DNA of 64,000 nucleotides, taken from Streptomyces liliiviolaceus. GTDB lineage: Bacteria > Actinomycetota > Actinomycetes > Streptomycetales > Streptomycetaceae. Positions 33,587-42,659 of the stretch are shown one piece after another. The notes below the pieces were generated by a model. That model made no database searches, was not told the origin of the DNA, and worked only from the letters and a program-made list of their open reading frames with translations. A program made the position numbers and the translations under genes. Position 1 is the first letter of the stretch. Each line of letters begins with the position of its first letter. The stretch spans positions 4,216,001-4,280,000 of the forward strand of contig NZ_JAGPYQ010000001.1 in the NCBI RefSeq assembly GCF_018070025.1, in the 5' to 3' direction.

Positions 33587-34168
33587 TCAGAGTTTTGTAG
33601 CGGCTGGATCCACGGTTTCTTCGTCGAGGAGGGCTCCGAAGTGCCCGAAGACCCACCCGTCAATCATCTGCGAGTAAGCGTCGATGAGGTCCTGAGGGAG
33701 AGACTGGCGCGGTTCTTCGAAGTGGAATCCCCATTGCGAGACGATGTTGTCACCTTCCGCCAGATCTAGAACCGCAGAGCGCAGACGGCGGACATGCCCG
33801 AGAATGTGGCGCTCTCGAACGACGCTGATATGCCCCACGCTGGCACCCTCATGCGCAATGAAGTTTCTTGCCTCTTTGGCCCGCCGTAGGCACTCCATGA
33901 TCTCGTCAGAAGTCGAGATCTTGCCAGTCAGGCGGCTCAGCGTGACAGCAAGCATTTTGTCGACTGGCAGGCTGGTAATCATGCCGTCATCGTCCATGAC
34001 GATCTCGACGCCACTCTCGTGCATTTCAACCAGGTTGATGCACCGGACCATCCAACGGCACTTCTCCTCGAACGCGTTAGCGAGATGAAGGGAACGTCCA
34101 GCCGCTAGAAACAGAGCGTCGAGTAGCTCCGGCTGACGAGGCGGTAAGTATCCCAAAGACCAAGTCAT
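33587..34168 (-). CDS. HEPN-like hypothetical protein
   Basis: The 193-residue protein starts at ATG 34168 behind AGGAAC. It is all-helical, and residues near 100 read A-K-E-A-R-N-F-I-A-H-E, matching the R-x4-6-H signature of HEPN domains, many of which are RNases in toxin-antitoxin and abortive-infection systems. Its codons are less GC-rich than the average here, a sign of recent transfer. No antitoxin-like gene is adjacent. The call rests on the motif and helical pattern. Confidence 0.5.
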   Translation of the reverse strand: MTWSLGYLPPRQPELLDALFLAAGRSLHLANAFEEKCRWMVRCINLVEMHESGVEIVMDDDGMITSLPVDKMLAVTLSRLTGKISTSDEIMECLRRAKEARNFIAHEGASVGHISVVRERHILGHVRRLRSAVLDLAEGDNIVSQWGFHFEEPRQSLPQDLIDAYSQMIDGWVFGHFGALLDEETVDPAATKL

Positions 34169-34813
34169 GTTCCTACGGTAATGACGATGTCCACCCGATA
34201 TCGGTTGTCTCCGTACGCGGACGACGAGGGAAACCTTGACACCGCGCGTCTCTCGCCGCCGCCCACGGCAGCGGCTCCGCCTACTGGCTGTTCCTCACCA
34301 TGATCGTCGACTGAAACATCTCCACCTTCGGCGTAATCCCCTATCCGGGGTGCCGTTGAGGGGCGTTGACCATCGTGTAACGGCGCGGCGGGCTGGCCGG
34401 CCCCCGCGTACCAGCTACGCGCGCCCCGGTACCCGGCCGTCGCCGTGCCGCCCCTCCCGCGCGCGGGTGAGCCGCCACATATGGGCACCTCCTGGCCGCC
34501 GCTGGACGCCACCTTCCAGGAAGCAGCCGTGGCATCTGGTTGAAGAACGCGCAGGCCGTCGCCCGAAACACTGTCGAGATCGAGCGGCGGCGCGCCGAGG
34601 GGTGGCCGGTGGAGTCGTCGGCTGGGGCACTGCCCGACATGCCGGTCAGGCACACGAACGGATGCAGCAGGGCCCCCGGTTCCCCTGCTGCGCCGAGACG
34701 CGGTTATGCAGGTTCCGGTTACGTGCGAGGCGTTGGCTCGATGAACAGTGCCTCCATGGGTTTGCTGCGGTGAGGTCGCAGCACTTCCAGCCATGTAACT
34801 CCGTCATCCAGGA
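34169..34813. other. Gene-free stretch left of the IS110 element
   Basis: No frame is convincing. Traces include a short membrane-like run G-S-A-Y-W-L-F-L-T-M-I-V-D ending at 34313. It probably represents old insertion or gene debris. Confidence 0.5.
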
Positions 34814-34831
34814 GACGTCCCAATGACGATG

Positions 34832-36028
34832 TCAAGCCGCCGCGGTGACAGGTGGTGCGGCTTGGTAGCACGCTCCGTCGCGGATCATGGCCCACAAGAC
34901 GTTGGCCCGGCGTCGGGCGAGCGCCAGCAGCGCCTGCTTATGCCCCTTCCCCTCGGCCCGCTTACGCTCGTAGAACCGCTTCGAGGCCGGGCAGCCGCGG
35001 AGACTGGCGAAGGCGGAGAGGTAGAAGGCGCGGAGCAGGCCGCGGTGGTAGCGGCTGGGGCGGTGGAGATTGCCGCTGACGCGACCGGAGTCGCGGGGGA
35101 CGGGGGCGAGGCCGGCGTAGCCTGCGAGGCGGTCGGCGGTGCCGAAGGCGTCCATGTCCCCGCCGGTCGCGGCCAGGAATTCCGCGCTCAGCAGGGTGCC
35201 CATACCGGGCAGGCTCTGGATCACTTCGGCGTGCGGGTGCTCGCGAAACCGGGCCTCGATGAGAGTGTCGAGCTCGGCGATCTCCTCATCGAGGGCCATC
35301 ACCCCCTTCGAGAGTCGAGCCACCATGGTGGCCGCGAGTTTCTCGCCGGGCAGGGCGGTGAACTGCTCCTCGGCCGCCTCCACAACGGTCCGGGCCAGGG
35401 CCGCGCTGCTGCAGACCTTGCGGTTCTTCAGCCACGTGGCGATGCGGGGAGCTCCGGCGCGACGGATCGCGGCTGGGGTCTGGTAGCCGGTCAGCAGCAT
35501 GACCGGTCCCTTCTTCGTCAGCTCCAACGAGCGTTCCAACGCAGGAAAGATTTCCAGGAGTTGGGCACGCAGTCGGTTGATCCCTCGGGTCCGGTCGCAG
35601 ACCAGATCGGTGCGGCGAGTGACCAGAGTGCGCAGGTCGACGGATATCTCGTCGCCGGGCCGCAGAATGCCGAGGTCGGTGCGCATGCGGGCCTGGTCGG
35701 CGATGACGAAGGCGTCCCTCGCGTCGGTCTTGGCCTGGCTCCGGTAGCCGGCCGACGCACGGTGGACGGCCAGGCCCGTGATGTAGGTGATGTGCTGGTC
35801 GTGGCTGACCAGCAGGCCGAGCAGGAGTGCGGCCCCGCCGTAGTTGATGTCCACCGCCCACAGCACGTCCTGCGACAGCTCCAGCACGTCGGCCACGAGC
35901 TTGAGCAGTTCAGTCTCATCGTTCAGCACCCGCCGTGACAGCAGCCGCTTGCCCTGGGCATCGATCACCACGCAGTGGTGATGTTCCTTGCCGATGTCCA
36001 CTCCGGCCCAGATCTCGGGCACAGCCAC
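34832..36028 (-). CDS. IS110-family transposase/recombinase
   Basis: GTG 36028 behind GGAGG gives 398 residues. The N-terminal RuvC-like DEDD domain begins I-W-A-G-V-D-I-G-K-E-H-H-H (first Asp near 7) and has D-A-R-D-A near 103. The C-terminal Tnp_20 domain has G-M-G-T-L-L-S-A-E-F near 260 and the catalytic serine in A-P-V-P-R-D-S-G near 295. Length and motifs look intact, so it may be active. IS110 recombinases use an element-encoded bridge RNA to choose donor and target. Confidence 0.93.
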   Translation of the reverse strand: MAVPEIWAGVDIGKEHHHCVVIDAQGKRLLSRRVLNDETELLKLVADVLELSQDVLWAVDINYGGAALLLGLLVSHDQHITYITGLAVHRASAGYRSQAKTDARDAFVIADQARMRTDLGILRPGDEISVDLRTLVTRRTDLVCDRTRGINRLRAQLLEIFPALERSLELTKKGPVMLLTGYQTPAAIRRAGAPRIATWLKNRKVCSSAALARTVVEAAEEQFTALPGEKLAATMVARLSKGVMALDEEIAELDTLIEARFREHPHAEVIQSLPGMGTLLSAEFLAATGGDMDAFGTADRLAGYAGLAPVPRDSGRVSGNLHRPSRYHRGLLRAFYLSAFASLRGCPASKRFYERKRAEGKGHKQALLALARRRANVLWAMIRDGACYQAAPPVTAAA

Positions 36029-36250
36029 CTCCGCCAGCTCGTCGTACAGGAACCCAGTAGACGACCTCGCCGACGTTGTCCTACACAGCGATCGCGTCGC
36101 GTCTCCCAATTAGCGGTCGAGTCGTCGCGGGGCTCCGGGCGGCCAAGTCTCCTGAGCCATCCGAACGGCGAACCCATGCCAGCCATACCCGGAACCCCTG
36201 GGCCCACCGATCTTACGAATGATCAGTTCAGACCCACATCAAGAAGGTAG
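36029..36250 (-). other. Non-coding end of the IS110 element, candidate bridge RNA region
   Basis: The 220 bp upstream of the transposase, inside the element, carry no gene. In the IS110 subgroup the bridge RNA is encoded in this non-coding end. I can see no decisive structure by eye, so this is a location, not a demonstrated RNA. Beyond the element, 36260-36393 also holds no gene. Confidence 0.35.
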
Positions 36251-36393
36251 GACGTCCCATGTATCCGAAGCCGTTCCACCCTAGATCGACACAGCAGCGT
36301 TCAGCCTGCTGGTCAGGTGTTGGCGCAGGAGATGTTGCCACCGCCGCCCCAGGCCTTTCGAGGCCTGGGGCTCACGCTGTTGGTCGAAGGTGG

Positions 36394-37701
36394 CTACCGC
36401 AGTGCATGCTGATAGCCCTCGAGTCGGTCGATCAGGATCTCCCCGGCGGGGGTCAGGACGTGAGGCTCGTGCGCTCCCATGTCGGCCAGCAGGTCGGAGA
36501 CGAGTGCGCAGGCCACGACGACGGCCTCTCGCTGGTCGGTGACGAGGGCGGCGAGATCGCCGGTGGTCTGCGCAGGAACTGCTGGGAACGGCATCGCGGG
36601 GCCATGGGTGAAGCCGTGCTCCGAGACGATCAGGTACACGGGTTTGTCGCTGTCGTCGAACCGGTGGAGTGCGGCGGACAGCACCATGTCGCCGGCCGAT
36701 CCGGTCTCCGCCGCCCAGGCTGCGGCAGCCTGGACCAGCGCCACGAGATCGAACTCGAGTCCGCGCTGGAACAGCCGCTTGGGGCCGTCGGAGTTGTACT
36801 GATCTTTCTGGAGGTTGATGGGCAGCGCCGCGTAGAAGCTGCCGTCCTGGTGGAGCTGTCCGGTCGGTACGCCCTCGAAGCGGACCTGGCGGCGGCCGAC
36901 CAGCACGGGGCGGGCCGGCTGCACATTGTTGTTCACGCATTCGCGAGCGAGCTCATCGAAGCGATCGAACGCCACGTCCCGATCCGCCCGTGTGCTCACG
37001 GGATAGGTGCCGCGGACGGCCGGAACGGCGGCCAGGGAGACCCAGCCCGGGTAGTCGGTCACCTTGGGGCGCCCGCCGTGGGCCGTGCTGGTCAGGTAGC
37101 CCGACAGGTAGGCAAGGCCCGCGTCGGCGACCTGGTGGAGGCGGTCGACGTCGTCGGAGGCGGCCTGGAAGCGGTCACGGTAGCGCTGGGCGATCTCGGA
37201 TTCGGCGAGCGTGCGGGTCGTGGTGCCGTGCCGAACGTGGACACGGAAGTGGTAGTCGTTGCCCGGGGCCGCGACCGCGTGCGGGGCCTGGGTGCTCGGG
37301 GGCACGGTGAGCACCCAGTAGATCTTGCCGTCGTGGAGAGCGGACTTCACCGATCGCACGCCCACGTTGGGAACGACGGGCTGGATCCAGTTCGCGAGCA
37401 CCTGGCGGATCCACTCCTCGCCGCGGCCGGGTGCCGGACCGTCAGGGGCCAGGGCGTGGGCGTGGTCCTGTTTGCCGTCGTCGACGCCAATGACGACCAT
37501 GCCGCCAGCGGTGTTGGCCATGGCGGACACGTCCTTGGCGAGTTCCTTCTTGCCCGGGTCGGTGCCTGGGTAGAAGTCCTTCTTCCAGTCGAGGTCGATG
37601 CTCTCGGGGATCTGGCTGTCGACCGCGCGCTGCAGATCGTCCTCGGTGAGGTGATCGGGGTGCTGTCCCAGGGCGGCAGTGAGCCGTGCAGGTAGAGCCA
37701 T
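36394..37701 (-). CDS. AlbA_2 (Schlafen-type) domain protein
   Basis: The 435-residue protein starts M-A-L-P-A-R-L. Residues 28-160 show the AlbA_2 divergent-AAA pattern: E-S-I-D-L-D-W-K-K-D-F near 33-43, K-E-L-A-K-D-V-S-A-M-A-N-T-A-G-G near 52-67, then V-V-I-G-V-D-D. The rest is an alpha/beta region without a known motif. Schlafen/AlbA_2 proteins bind nucleic acid and are frequent in defence islands and as regulators. It is co-directional with the membrane protein, kinase and AbiTii-like genes downstream in coordinate. Confidence 0.75.
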   Translation of the reverse strand: MALPARLTAALGQHPDHLTEDDLQRAVDSQIPESIDLDWKKDFYPGTDPGKKELAKDVSAMANTAGGMVVIGVDDGKQDHAHALAPDGPAPGRGEEWIRQVLANWIQPVVPNVGVRSVKSALHDGKIYWVLTVPPSTQAPHAVAAPGNDYHFRVHVRHGTTTRTLAESEIAQRYRDRFQAASDDVDRLHQVADAGLAYLSGYLTSTAHGGRPKVTDYPGWVSLAAVPAVRGTYPVSTRADRDVAFDRFDELARECVNNNVQPARPVLVGRRQVRFEGVPTGQLHQDGSFYAALPINLQKDQYNSDGPKRLFQRGLEFDLVALVQAAAAWAAETGSAGDMVLSAALHRFDDSDKPVYLIVSEHGFTHGPAMPFPAVPAQTTGDLAALVTDQREAVVVACALVSDLLADMGAHEPHVLTPAGEILIDRLEGYQHALR

Positions 37702-37844
37702 CGGAACTCCAGTGTCTTCACCACATGCTGCTGACGATCGCCAGCCAGATCACGCTAAAGGGGATCACCGGGCCGCCACCACACAATTTCCGTAACCCGG
37801 GCCCGTCGTCCTGTCTGTCGCTCCGCGCGCTTGCCCGGCAGAGG

Positions 37845-37876
37845 AGAGATCCCGGGCTGTCATGCCCGGGATCTCT
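37845..37876 (-). terminator. Perfect 13-bp stem-loop after the membrane protein gene
   Basis: AGAGATCCCGGGC (37845-37857) pairs with GCCCGGGATCTCT (37864-37876) around TGTCAT. It lies about 120 bp beyond the membrane-protein stop at 37999. No gene is seen in the 37702-37998 gap. Confidence 0.7.
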
Positions 37877-37998
37877 CACTTTCTCGCGACGCGGGTCAGC
37901 GCCGTTCGATGGTCTGCCCCCTGGTGGCCGCCCTGTTGCGCGCGGGCCTGTCTTCGTTCCTCTTCTCCGTGCCGACAAGAGCCGGGTTGACCAGGGAG

Positions 37999-38568
37999 TC
38001 AACGAGACTGGGCGGGGGCGGAGGTGGCGGAGGAGGAGGGGGCGGTGGGTTCCCTTGGTTCTGTGCGTTTGCCATGGCCGTCAGTGTGCAGCACGAGACT
38101 GACAGTCGAGAGGAAGATCCCGGCGGCGACGGCGGCCATCGTGACCGTCCATCGTTTCGTCTTCCGCTGGTGCAGGACGTCGTTCCTCTCGAAGAAGCGC
38201 ACCCGCGTTCCCGCGAGCTCCCCCAGCGCTGCGCCCTTCGTAGACCGTGCGTAGGCCGCCAGGGTCGCCCTCGGCTCTAGGTCCTCGTACGCGGCAAGGT
38301 TGAACACCGAGATGCCGAAACCGACGGCAACCGCGTATGCCACGAAGGCCGCAGCGCCGCTGAACGGCTCGAAGCTCCGGGAAGCCAGGAACTGAGCGGC
38401 CGTGGCCGCGAACCCCACCAGGAAGACCGCTTTGGTGTCGACCTTCGCGCCCGATTCCGACTGCCGCGCCAGACGCGCCGCGAGTTCACTGTTGATCAAC
38501 TCCAGGGTCTGTTCCTGATCCTGGAGTTCTTGCGGCGTCATCGGAGGCGGGGGTGGTACAGCGGCCAT
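37999..38568 (-). CDS. Small membrane protein, PycTM/SLATT-like layout
   Basis: ATG 38568 (GTG 38586 possible) gives 189 residues. After a Pro-rich and acidic N-terminus come a helix pair near 46-92 (A-V-F-L-V-G-F-A-A-T-A-A-Q-F-L and F-V-A-Y-A-V-A-V-G-F-G-I), a cytosolic loop, and a third hydrophobic helix near 142-160, then a Ser/Thr-rich tail. The motif K-V-D-T-K-A before helix 1 and the 2+1 helix layout resemble Pycsar-type (PycTM) and SLATT pore effectors. No cyclase is adjacent, so the role is open. Confidence 0.45.
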   Translation of the reverse strand: MAAVPPPPPMTPQELQDQEQTLELINSELAARLARQSESGAKVDTKAVFLVGFAATAAQFLASRSFEPFSGAAAFVAYAVAVGFGISVFNLAAYEDLEPRATLAAYARSTKGAALGELAGTRVRFFERNDVLHQRKTKRWTVTMAAVAAGIFLSTVSLVLHTDGHGKRTEPREPTAPSSSATSAPAQSR

Positions 38569-38617
38569 CTGCTGATGATGCCGCACGCCTGTGACAGTCC
38601 GTTCCGGGCGGGGACGA

Positions 38618-39151
38618 TCAACGGTCGAGTGCGGGAAGGCTGGCCAGGCCGGTGTCGAGCACGATGTGGTCGACGGTCTCCTTCAAGGTGCTGTCGGCAC
38701 CGATGACGGTCTCGGTGGCGCCGGGCAGGAGATCGAGTTCCCGGTACCACTCCCGCAGCTGCGGCTCGCTGACCTCGCTCGCGATCGGTTTGGTGGCGTG
38801 GCGGGCGAGGCTCTGCTCGAACGGCACGTGTAGGTAGTAGCCGTGGGTCGGGCCGCGATGATCGGTGCGCAGCTGGGCGAGCATGTCGCCGTAGTGGTCG
38901 GCGTAGGGGATGCCTTCGACGACCACGTGGTAGCCGGCGTCCAGGGCGTAGCGGGCGGTCAGGTCGATCAGGCCGATGTTCGCGGCACCTGGCCGGTCCC
39001 GCTCACGCAGGACGATCCGGCGCAGGTTGTCCTGGCCGACAACAGCCAGGCCGCGGCCGAAGCGGTCACGGATGCCGGCTGCGACGGACGACTTCCCCGA
39101 CGCGCTGTTGCCCCGCAGCACGACCAGCCGGGTTTCTTCGGTGCCCACCAT
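38618..39151 (-). CDS. P-loop kinase (AAA_33/zeta-toxin-like)
   Basis: ATG 39151 gives 177 residues. Walker A is L-R-G-N-S-A-S-G-K-S-S near 11-21, and the lid region has arginines in R-D-R-P-G near 45 and H-A-T-K near 121. V-V-V-E-G-I-P-Y near 68 matches the second acidic motif of nucleoside/zeta-type kinases. It would phosphorylate a small molecule or antibiotic; the substrate is unknown. It lies in the same minus-strand set as the AbiTii-like and membrane-protein genes. Confidence 0.7.
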   Translation of the reverse strand: MVGTEETRLVVLRGNSASGKSSVAAGIRDRFGRGLAVVGQDNLRRIVLRERDRPGAANIGLIDLTARYALDAGYHVVVEGIPYADHYGDMLAQLRTDHRGPTHGYYLHVPFEQSLARHATKPIASEVSEPQLREWYRELDLLPGATETVIGADSTLKETVDHIVLDTGLASLPALDR

Positions 39152-39200
39152 CACGACGATCACGCTACCGGCGGCCAGCGACAACATGCGAAACGACTGA

Positions 39201-39228
39201 CGGGTCGCGGGAGTTCTCCCGCGACCCG
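39201..39228 (-). terminator. Stem-loop terminator of the AbiTii-like gene
   Basis: CGGGTCGCGGG (39201-39211) and CCCGCGACCCG (39218-39228) form an 11-bp perfect stem with loop AGTTCT, 13 nt after the stop at 39241. Confidence 0.75.
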
Positions 39229-39240
39229 CTGCACCTTCGG

Positions 39241-40245
39241 TCAGCCGACGTCCGAGGCGTCCCCCTGAAGAGCATGCAAGCTGATGATCTCGCCGCAGAT
39301 GATGTAGGTGTTCAGCGCGCACAGATTGGCCGTCTCAAAGGCCATAGCCGCGTGCACAGCCTTGTTGGTCATGGTGTCCACGGCTACGAACCGCTCGTAG
39401 AGACCGGTGATCATGACGTCGGTCAGCTTGTTGTTCGACTTGCTCTCGATCGCCTGCTTGGTGAACTCGAACAGCCGGTTGCGGTGGTGGGCATCGTCGA
39501 GGAGGTGGCCCGTAGTCGACGGCTGGTCCTGCGGCGGCAGCACGTGGTCGACAACGGCCTTGAGGATGCGGCGGCACGTTGTGATGGCCTGCGAGAGCTC
39601 CTCCGCGACGTCCCGATCGGGCGAGGTCTCGGCTGCTTCCTGGAGTCGCCGGTAGACCGCGCTGAACTGCTGGAGGAGCTCAGGAACACCGTCGGCCAGG
39701 AGCTTGTCCACCTTGGCGCGGTAACCGCCGAAGATGGACTCGTTGATGCCGCTGTAGCCGAAACGGCGCTCCCAGGAACAGAGCAAGGCGAACGTCAGAT
39801 GACGCGTCTTGGCGACAATCCGACCGTTCCGTTCTCTCGATGCCAGGTCGTCCCTGTAATCGAAGCGCTCACCGCTCTCTTTGAGTTCTCGGAGTTCCGC
39901 CTCCCAGAAATCAATCTCCGCCAGCGAGTGAGCGACCACCAAATCCTTATCGCCGTCCGTCGTGAACTTCCGGTCATCTATGTACTGGGCGAGAGCTTCC
40001 TCGGCAGGTCCGGTGCCGCTCCCCCAGGTAGAAGGATCCTCCATCAGCATGCGGGAGATCTCACCGTTACTCCGCCGGCTACCCCCTGGAGGCCGCAGTT
40101 CGAGGGAGAGACGGATCGCGTGCCGGGTGTCACCCACCAGGTTGGCGATTCGGACAGCACGCCGGACCGAAACATCCAGAGGCTTGTCGTCGAAATCGTC
40201 CAGCGCCTGCCGCACGAGCTGAAGAAGGTAATCGCTTGATGCCAC
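39241..40245 (-). CDS. AbiTii-like protein
   Basis: The 334-residue, all-helical protein begins Y-L-L-Q-L-V-R-Q-A-L-D-D-F with V-R-R-A-V-R-I-A-N-L-V-G near 28, the pattern of the N-terminal AbiTii domain found in abortive-infection-type loci, though its usual W-x-x-x-E-L-x-G-Y motif is not evident. The C-terminal 200 residues are helical with R-F-V-A-V-D-T-M-T-N-K-A-V-H-A near 300. It lies close to kinase, membrane and AlbA_2 genes, which favours a defence role. The family call is tentative. Confidence 0.4.
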   Translation of the reverse strand: MASSDYLLQLVRQALDDFDDKPLDVSVRRAVRIANLVGDTRHAIRLSLELRPPGGSRRSNGEISRMLMEDPSTWGSGTGPAEEALAQYIDDRKFTTDGDKDLVVAHSLAEIDFWEAELRELKESGERFDYRDDLASRERNGRIVAKTRHLTFALLCSWERRFGYSGINESIFGGYRAKVDKLLADGVPELLQQFSAVYRRLQEAAETSPDRDVAEELSQAITTCRRILKAVVDHVLPPQDQPSTTGHLLDDAHHRNRLFEFTKQAIESKSNNKLTDVMITGLYERFVAVDTMTNKAVHAAMAFETANLCALNTYIICGEIISLHALQGDASDVG

Positions 40246-40472
40246 GACAGAATCTTAGAAAAGGCGCGGTCACCTCCGCAGCGCATTTTCGCACTGTCCT
40301 GCCATACCCCCCCCGGTCTCAGGCGGGCGGCCCGTCGCAGCGACCGGCCCCACTGCCGCCCGCCGCTTCGCGCCATCCACCGGAGCTCGTAGCACGTCGA
40401 AGCCACCGAAGGGACGGTCTCGCGCTACCAGCCGCCGGCGTCTCCCCCGTACTGCGCCCACAGCTCATGCGC

Positions 40473-40979
40473 CTAGTCGGCAACGGCGCGGGCGGCGCTC
40501 CGCTGCCCCGGGAGCGCCCGTTCGTTGGCCACCACTCTGTTCAGGACGTCACACAGCGCGGCGGCGAGCGTCACCATCGCGTCGTCGATCACCGGCTCGC
40601 CGACCCGGGCGTGGAAGGTGAGGTCGAGTTCGGCGAGCTGGACGAGTTGGCCGGCTTCGCCGCGGCGGAGGTCGGCGCGGTAGGCGGCGATCAGCTCCGG
40701 ATCGACGACGGGATCGAGGACAGCACATGCCTCGTCGGCGAGGACGACGCCAAGACCGTAGCCTTCGCGCGCCGGAGAAGCGTGGTCGGCGAGGACGGTG
40801 CTGACGAGGCCGGCGACAGCGAACGCCCGGCGGGCCCGGGCGAGCAGCACCACCGGTGGGGCCGGCCGACCTGCCACCGGTCCGGTCAGAGCTCGGGCCT
40901 CGTGGGTGAGCACCTCGGGAAGGCGCCGGTCGCCCGGCTCGCTCGCGGTCCTCCTGCGACGGTAGCCGCGGCGGCGCAC
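40473..40979 (-). CDS. Hypothetical helical protein
   Basis: GTG 40979 gives 168 residues; a start nearer L-P-E-V-L-T-H-E-A (about 40917) is also possible. The conserved-looking part has L-L-A-R-A-R-R-A-F-A-V-A-G-L-V-S-T-V-L and L-A-A-A-L-C-D-V-L-N-R-V-V. No family is recognised. It starts 17 bp after the stop of the gene at 40996, so they form an operon. Confidence 0.5.
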   Translation of the reverse strand: MRRRGYRRRRTASEPGDRRLPEVLTHEARALTGPVAGRPAPPVVLLARARRAFAVAGLVSTVLADHASPAREGYGLGVVLADEACAVLDPVVDPELIAAYRADLRRGEAGQLVQLAELDLTFHARVGEPVIDDAMVTLAAALCDVLNRVVANERALPGQRSAARAVAD

Positions 40980-40995
40980 GGCCGGGAGGCCGCGT

Positions 40996-41337
40996 TCAGA
41001 CGGGAGGCTGCAGGAACGCGGCCTGGACGCGCAGCAGATGCGTCTCGGGGCGGGTCTTCTCGTAGCAGTCCATGACCTTCTGGTATCGGCCCGCCGCGAA
41101 GTCGCGGCGGGCCTGGTCTTCCTCGTCGTCCAGACCGCAGGCGATCGCCAGGGCGGCGCCTTCACGCAGGGCGTCCCGCTTGGTCGCGTAGACCCACACG
41201 TCCAGCCGTCCGCTGCCGGAGTAGCCGCGGTGCGCCAGGGTCCACACCGCCGGAGCCCGAGTCGTCTGCGTCGAGCCGTCCGGCCGATGCAGACGCGAGG
41301 CCACCTGCTGCTTGATGAACCCGGAAGAGTCGCTCAC
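40996..41337 (-). CDS. Hypothetical protein
   Basis: GTG 41337 gives 113 residues. It has a compact alpha/beta pattern (A-P-A-V-W-T-L-A-H-R-G-Y-S-G-S-G-R-L-D-V near 28-48; Y-A-T-K-R-D-A-L-R-E-G-A near 52) of a type often seen on Streptomyces plasmids and ICEs, with a C-terminal helix. Function is unknown. It is divergent from the gene at 41359. Confidence 0.55.
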   Translation of the reverse strand: MSDSSGFIKQQVASRLHRPDGSTQTTRAPAVWTLAHRGYSGSGRLDVWVYATKRDALREGAALAIACGLDDEEDQARRDFAAGRYQKVMDCYEKTRPETHLLRVQAAFLQPPV

Positions 41338-41358
41338 CCGGGCACGGTATCGACGGTC

Positions 41359-42051
41359 ATGCTGCGGTGTGACCCGTTCTCGGCAAGCCCCGTCGGGGCC
41401 GCGTCTGATCCGTCCGGGGGGGGCGGGCAAGCCGCGACTGCACAGTCCGGGACCGTGGGCCCTTTGACGTGCGGGGCCGTGGATTGCGCTCCGGTGCCCG
41501 AGCCGCTGCAGCAGGCCCTTCACCAGTTGGTCTCCGAGGCGGTGATGAACTGTCAGGAGGTCCTGCGCTACACCGAGCCGAACGTCGCGCACGACTGGAC
41601 CCGGATGACGCTGTACCGGGCCACGGACGCCTCCGACACCCTGGACATGGCCTCCCTGCTGATCGCCGCGTACTGCCAGCAGCACACCGACATCTCCCTG
41701 GACACCCTCGCTTCCTACCTCCAGACCCGCCAGCAGCGCAGCCGGGCGGCCGGCCCCCGCGAGTCGGACCGACAGAAGATCGCCGGAATGCTCGGTACAG
41801 CACCCCCGCCCGAGAACGACTCCAACGCCCGCCGGTGGTACTCCTGGGGCAGCGGATATGCCAGCGGCGGGCCGATGTCCGAGGCCGATGAGCAACAGGT
41901 GTTCACCGAGGCATGGCATGTTCTGCACGGGCTGCGGGCCCGGCTGTGTGACGACGTCGACGCACTGGACAACTATCTGCCGCCGCCCGTCGCGGCCCTG
42001 GCGCGGAAGGTAGCCGAAGTCCTGGAAGAGCCGCAGCCAGCCACCGTGTGA
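41359..42051 (+). CDS. Hypothetical protein
   Basis: ATG 41359 gives 230 residues, but the first 40 are Gly/Ser-rich, and GTG 41478 or 41493 may be the true start. The body is helical (A-L-H-Q-L-V-S-E-A-V-M-N-C-Q-E-V-L, then M-A-S-L-L-I-A-A-Y-C) with an acidic C-terminus. The family is unknown. Confidence 0.55.
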   Translation: MLRCDPFSASPVGAASDPSGGGGQAATAQSGTVGPLTCGAVDCAPVPEPLQQALHQLVSEAVMNCQEVLRYTEPNVAHDWTRMTLYRATDASDTLDMASLLIAAYCQQHTDISLDTLASYLQTRQQRSRAAGPRESDRQKIAGMLGTAPPPENDSNARRWYSWGSGYASGGPMSEADEQQVFTEAWHVLHGLRARLCDDVDALDNYLPPPVAALARKVAEVLEEPQPATV

Positions 42052-42659
42052 TCGCGGTGCCACAGACCGACCGCGCGCACCAACCTCGCCCTGCCCCCTC
42101 GACATAGGGGACCCATTTCCTCGATCCGGTGGATGCCGGTCGCCGGGTCGCAGTGCACCGGAACGTACAGGCGTAAGCCGGCGTCCCGTGACCGTGAGCC
42201 AGTCCCCGGCCACGGGACACCGCTGGTCTCCAGCTCGCGCCCGGCGAGCGGACCACCCGCGAGTCGAACTATCACAGCACTACCTCTTCCGGCGAGAGCG
42301 TCCCGCCTCACCCTTTGGTGGGGCTCAGCGTCTGGAGGACAGCACCGGAGTGCCGGCGGCTTCTCTCCCGGCCGGGCCCGCCGCGCAGCCGGACCGATCG
42401 CGCCCCGGTCCCCGGCCGCGGCCGCGGCCGAACCGCCCATCCCGCCCGTCCCTTCCTCCTTCACTCCAGCCAGGGGACGCGGGCAGAGCAGCCGCAACGG
42501 GGATGTCAGCACACCGACCACCACCAAAAGGCGTGGTGACCTGCGCGAAGCCGTAGACGGTCCGCCGGGCCGCGCAACAGCAGGCGCACCCCCTGTCACA
42601 ACCTCCAGCGCAGCCCTTGTCGCCCCCCCCCCGTGCTCCTGGTCGACCGGGGCAACCGG
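42052..42659. other. Gene-free 608 bp carrying one copy of a dispersed repeat
   Basis: Open frames here are Arg/Pro/Gly-rich and unconvincing. The region contains the dispersed repeat at 42311-42370. Confidence 0.5.
42311..42370. repeat. Dispersed intergenic repeat, copy 1
   Basis: About 60 bp match 49943-50007, with an identical 26-bp core (42332-42357) that contains GGACAGCACCGGAGTGCC; CACCGGAGTGCCGG can fold on itself. Similarity continues weakly through a following CCGCGGCCG-rich stretch. The element is non-coding and of unknown function. Confidence 0.6.

Larger units (their letters stand above)
34814..36259 (-). mobile_element. IS110-family insertion sequence
   Basis: A complete IS110-type transposase gene (34832-36028, minus) is enclosed by two copies of GACGTCCCA, at 34814-34822 and 36251-36259, which give an element of about 1.44 kb, normal for the family. 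There are no terminal inverted repeats, as expected. The direct repeat could be the shared core between donor end and target. Exact ends need comparison with other copies. Confidence 0.7.

Noticed and set aside
37999..38568. Complete Pycsar system
   Set aside because: Only a membrane protein with a similar layout is present; no nucleotide cyclase gene is adjacent.
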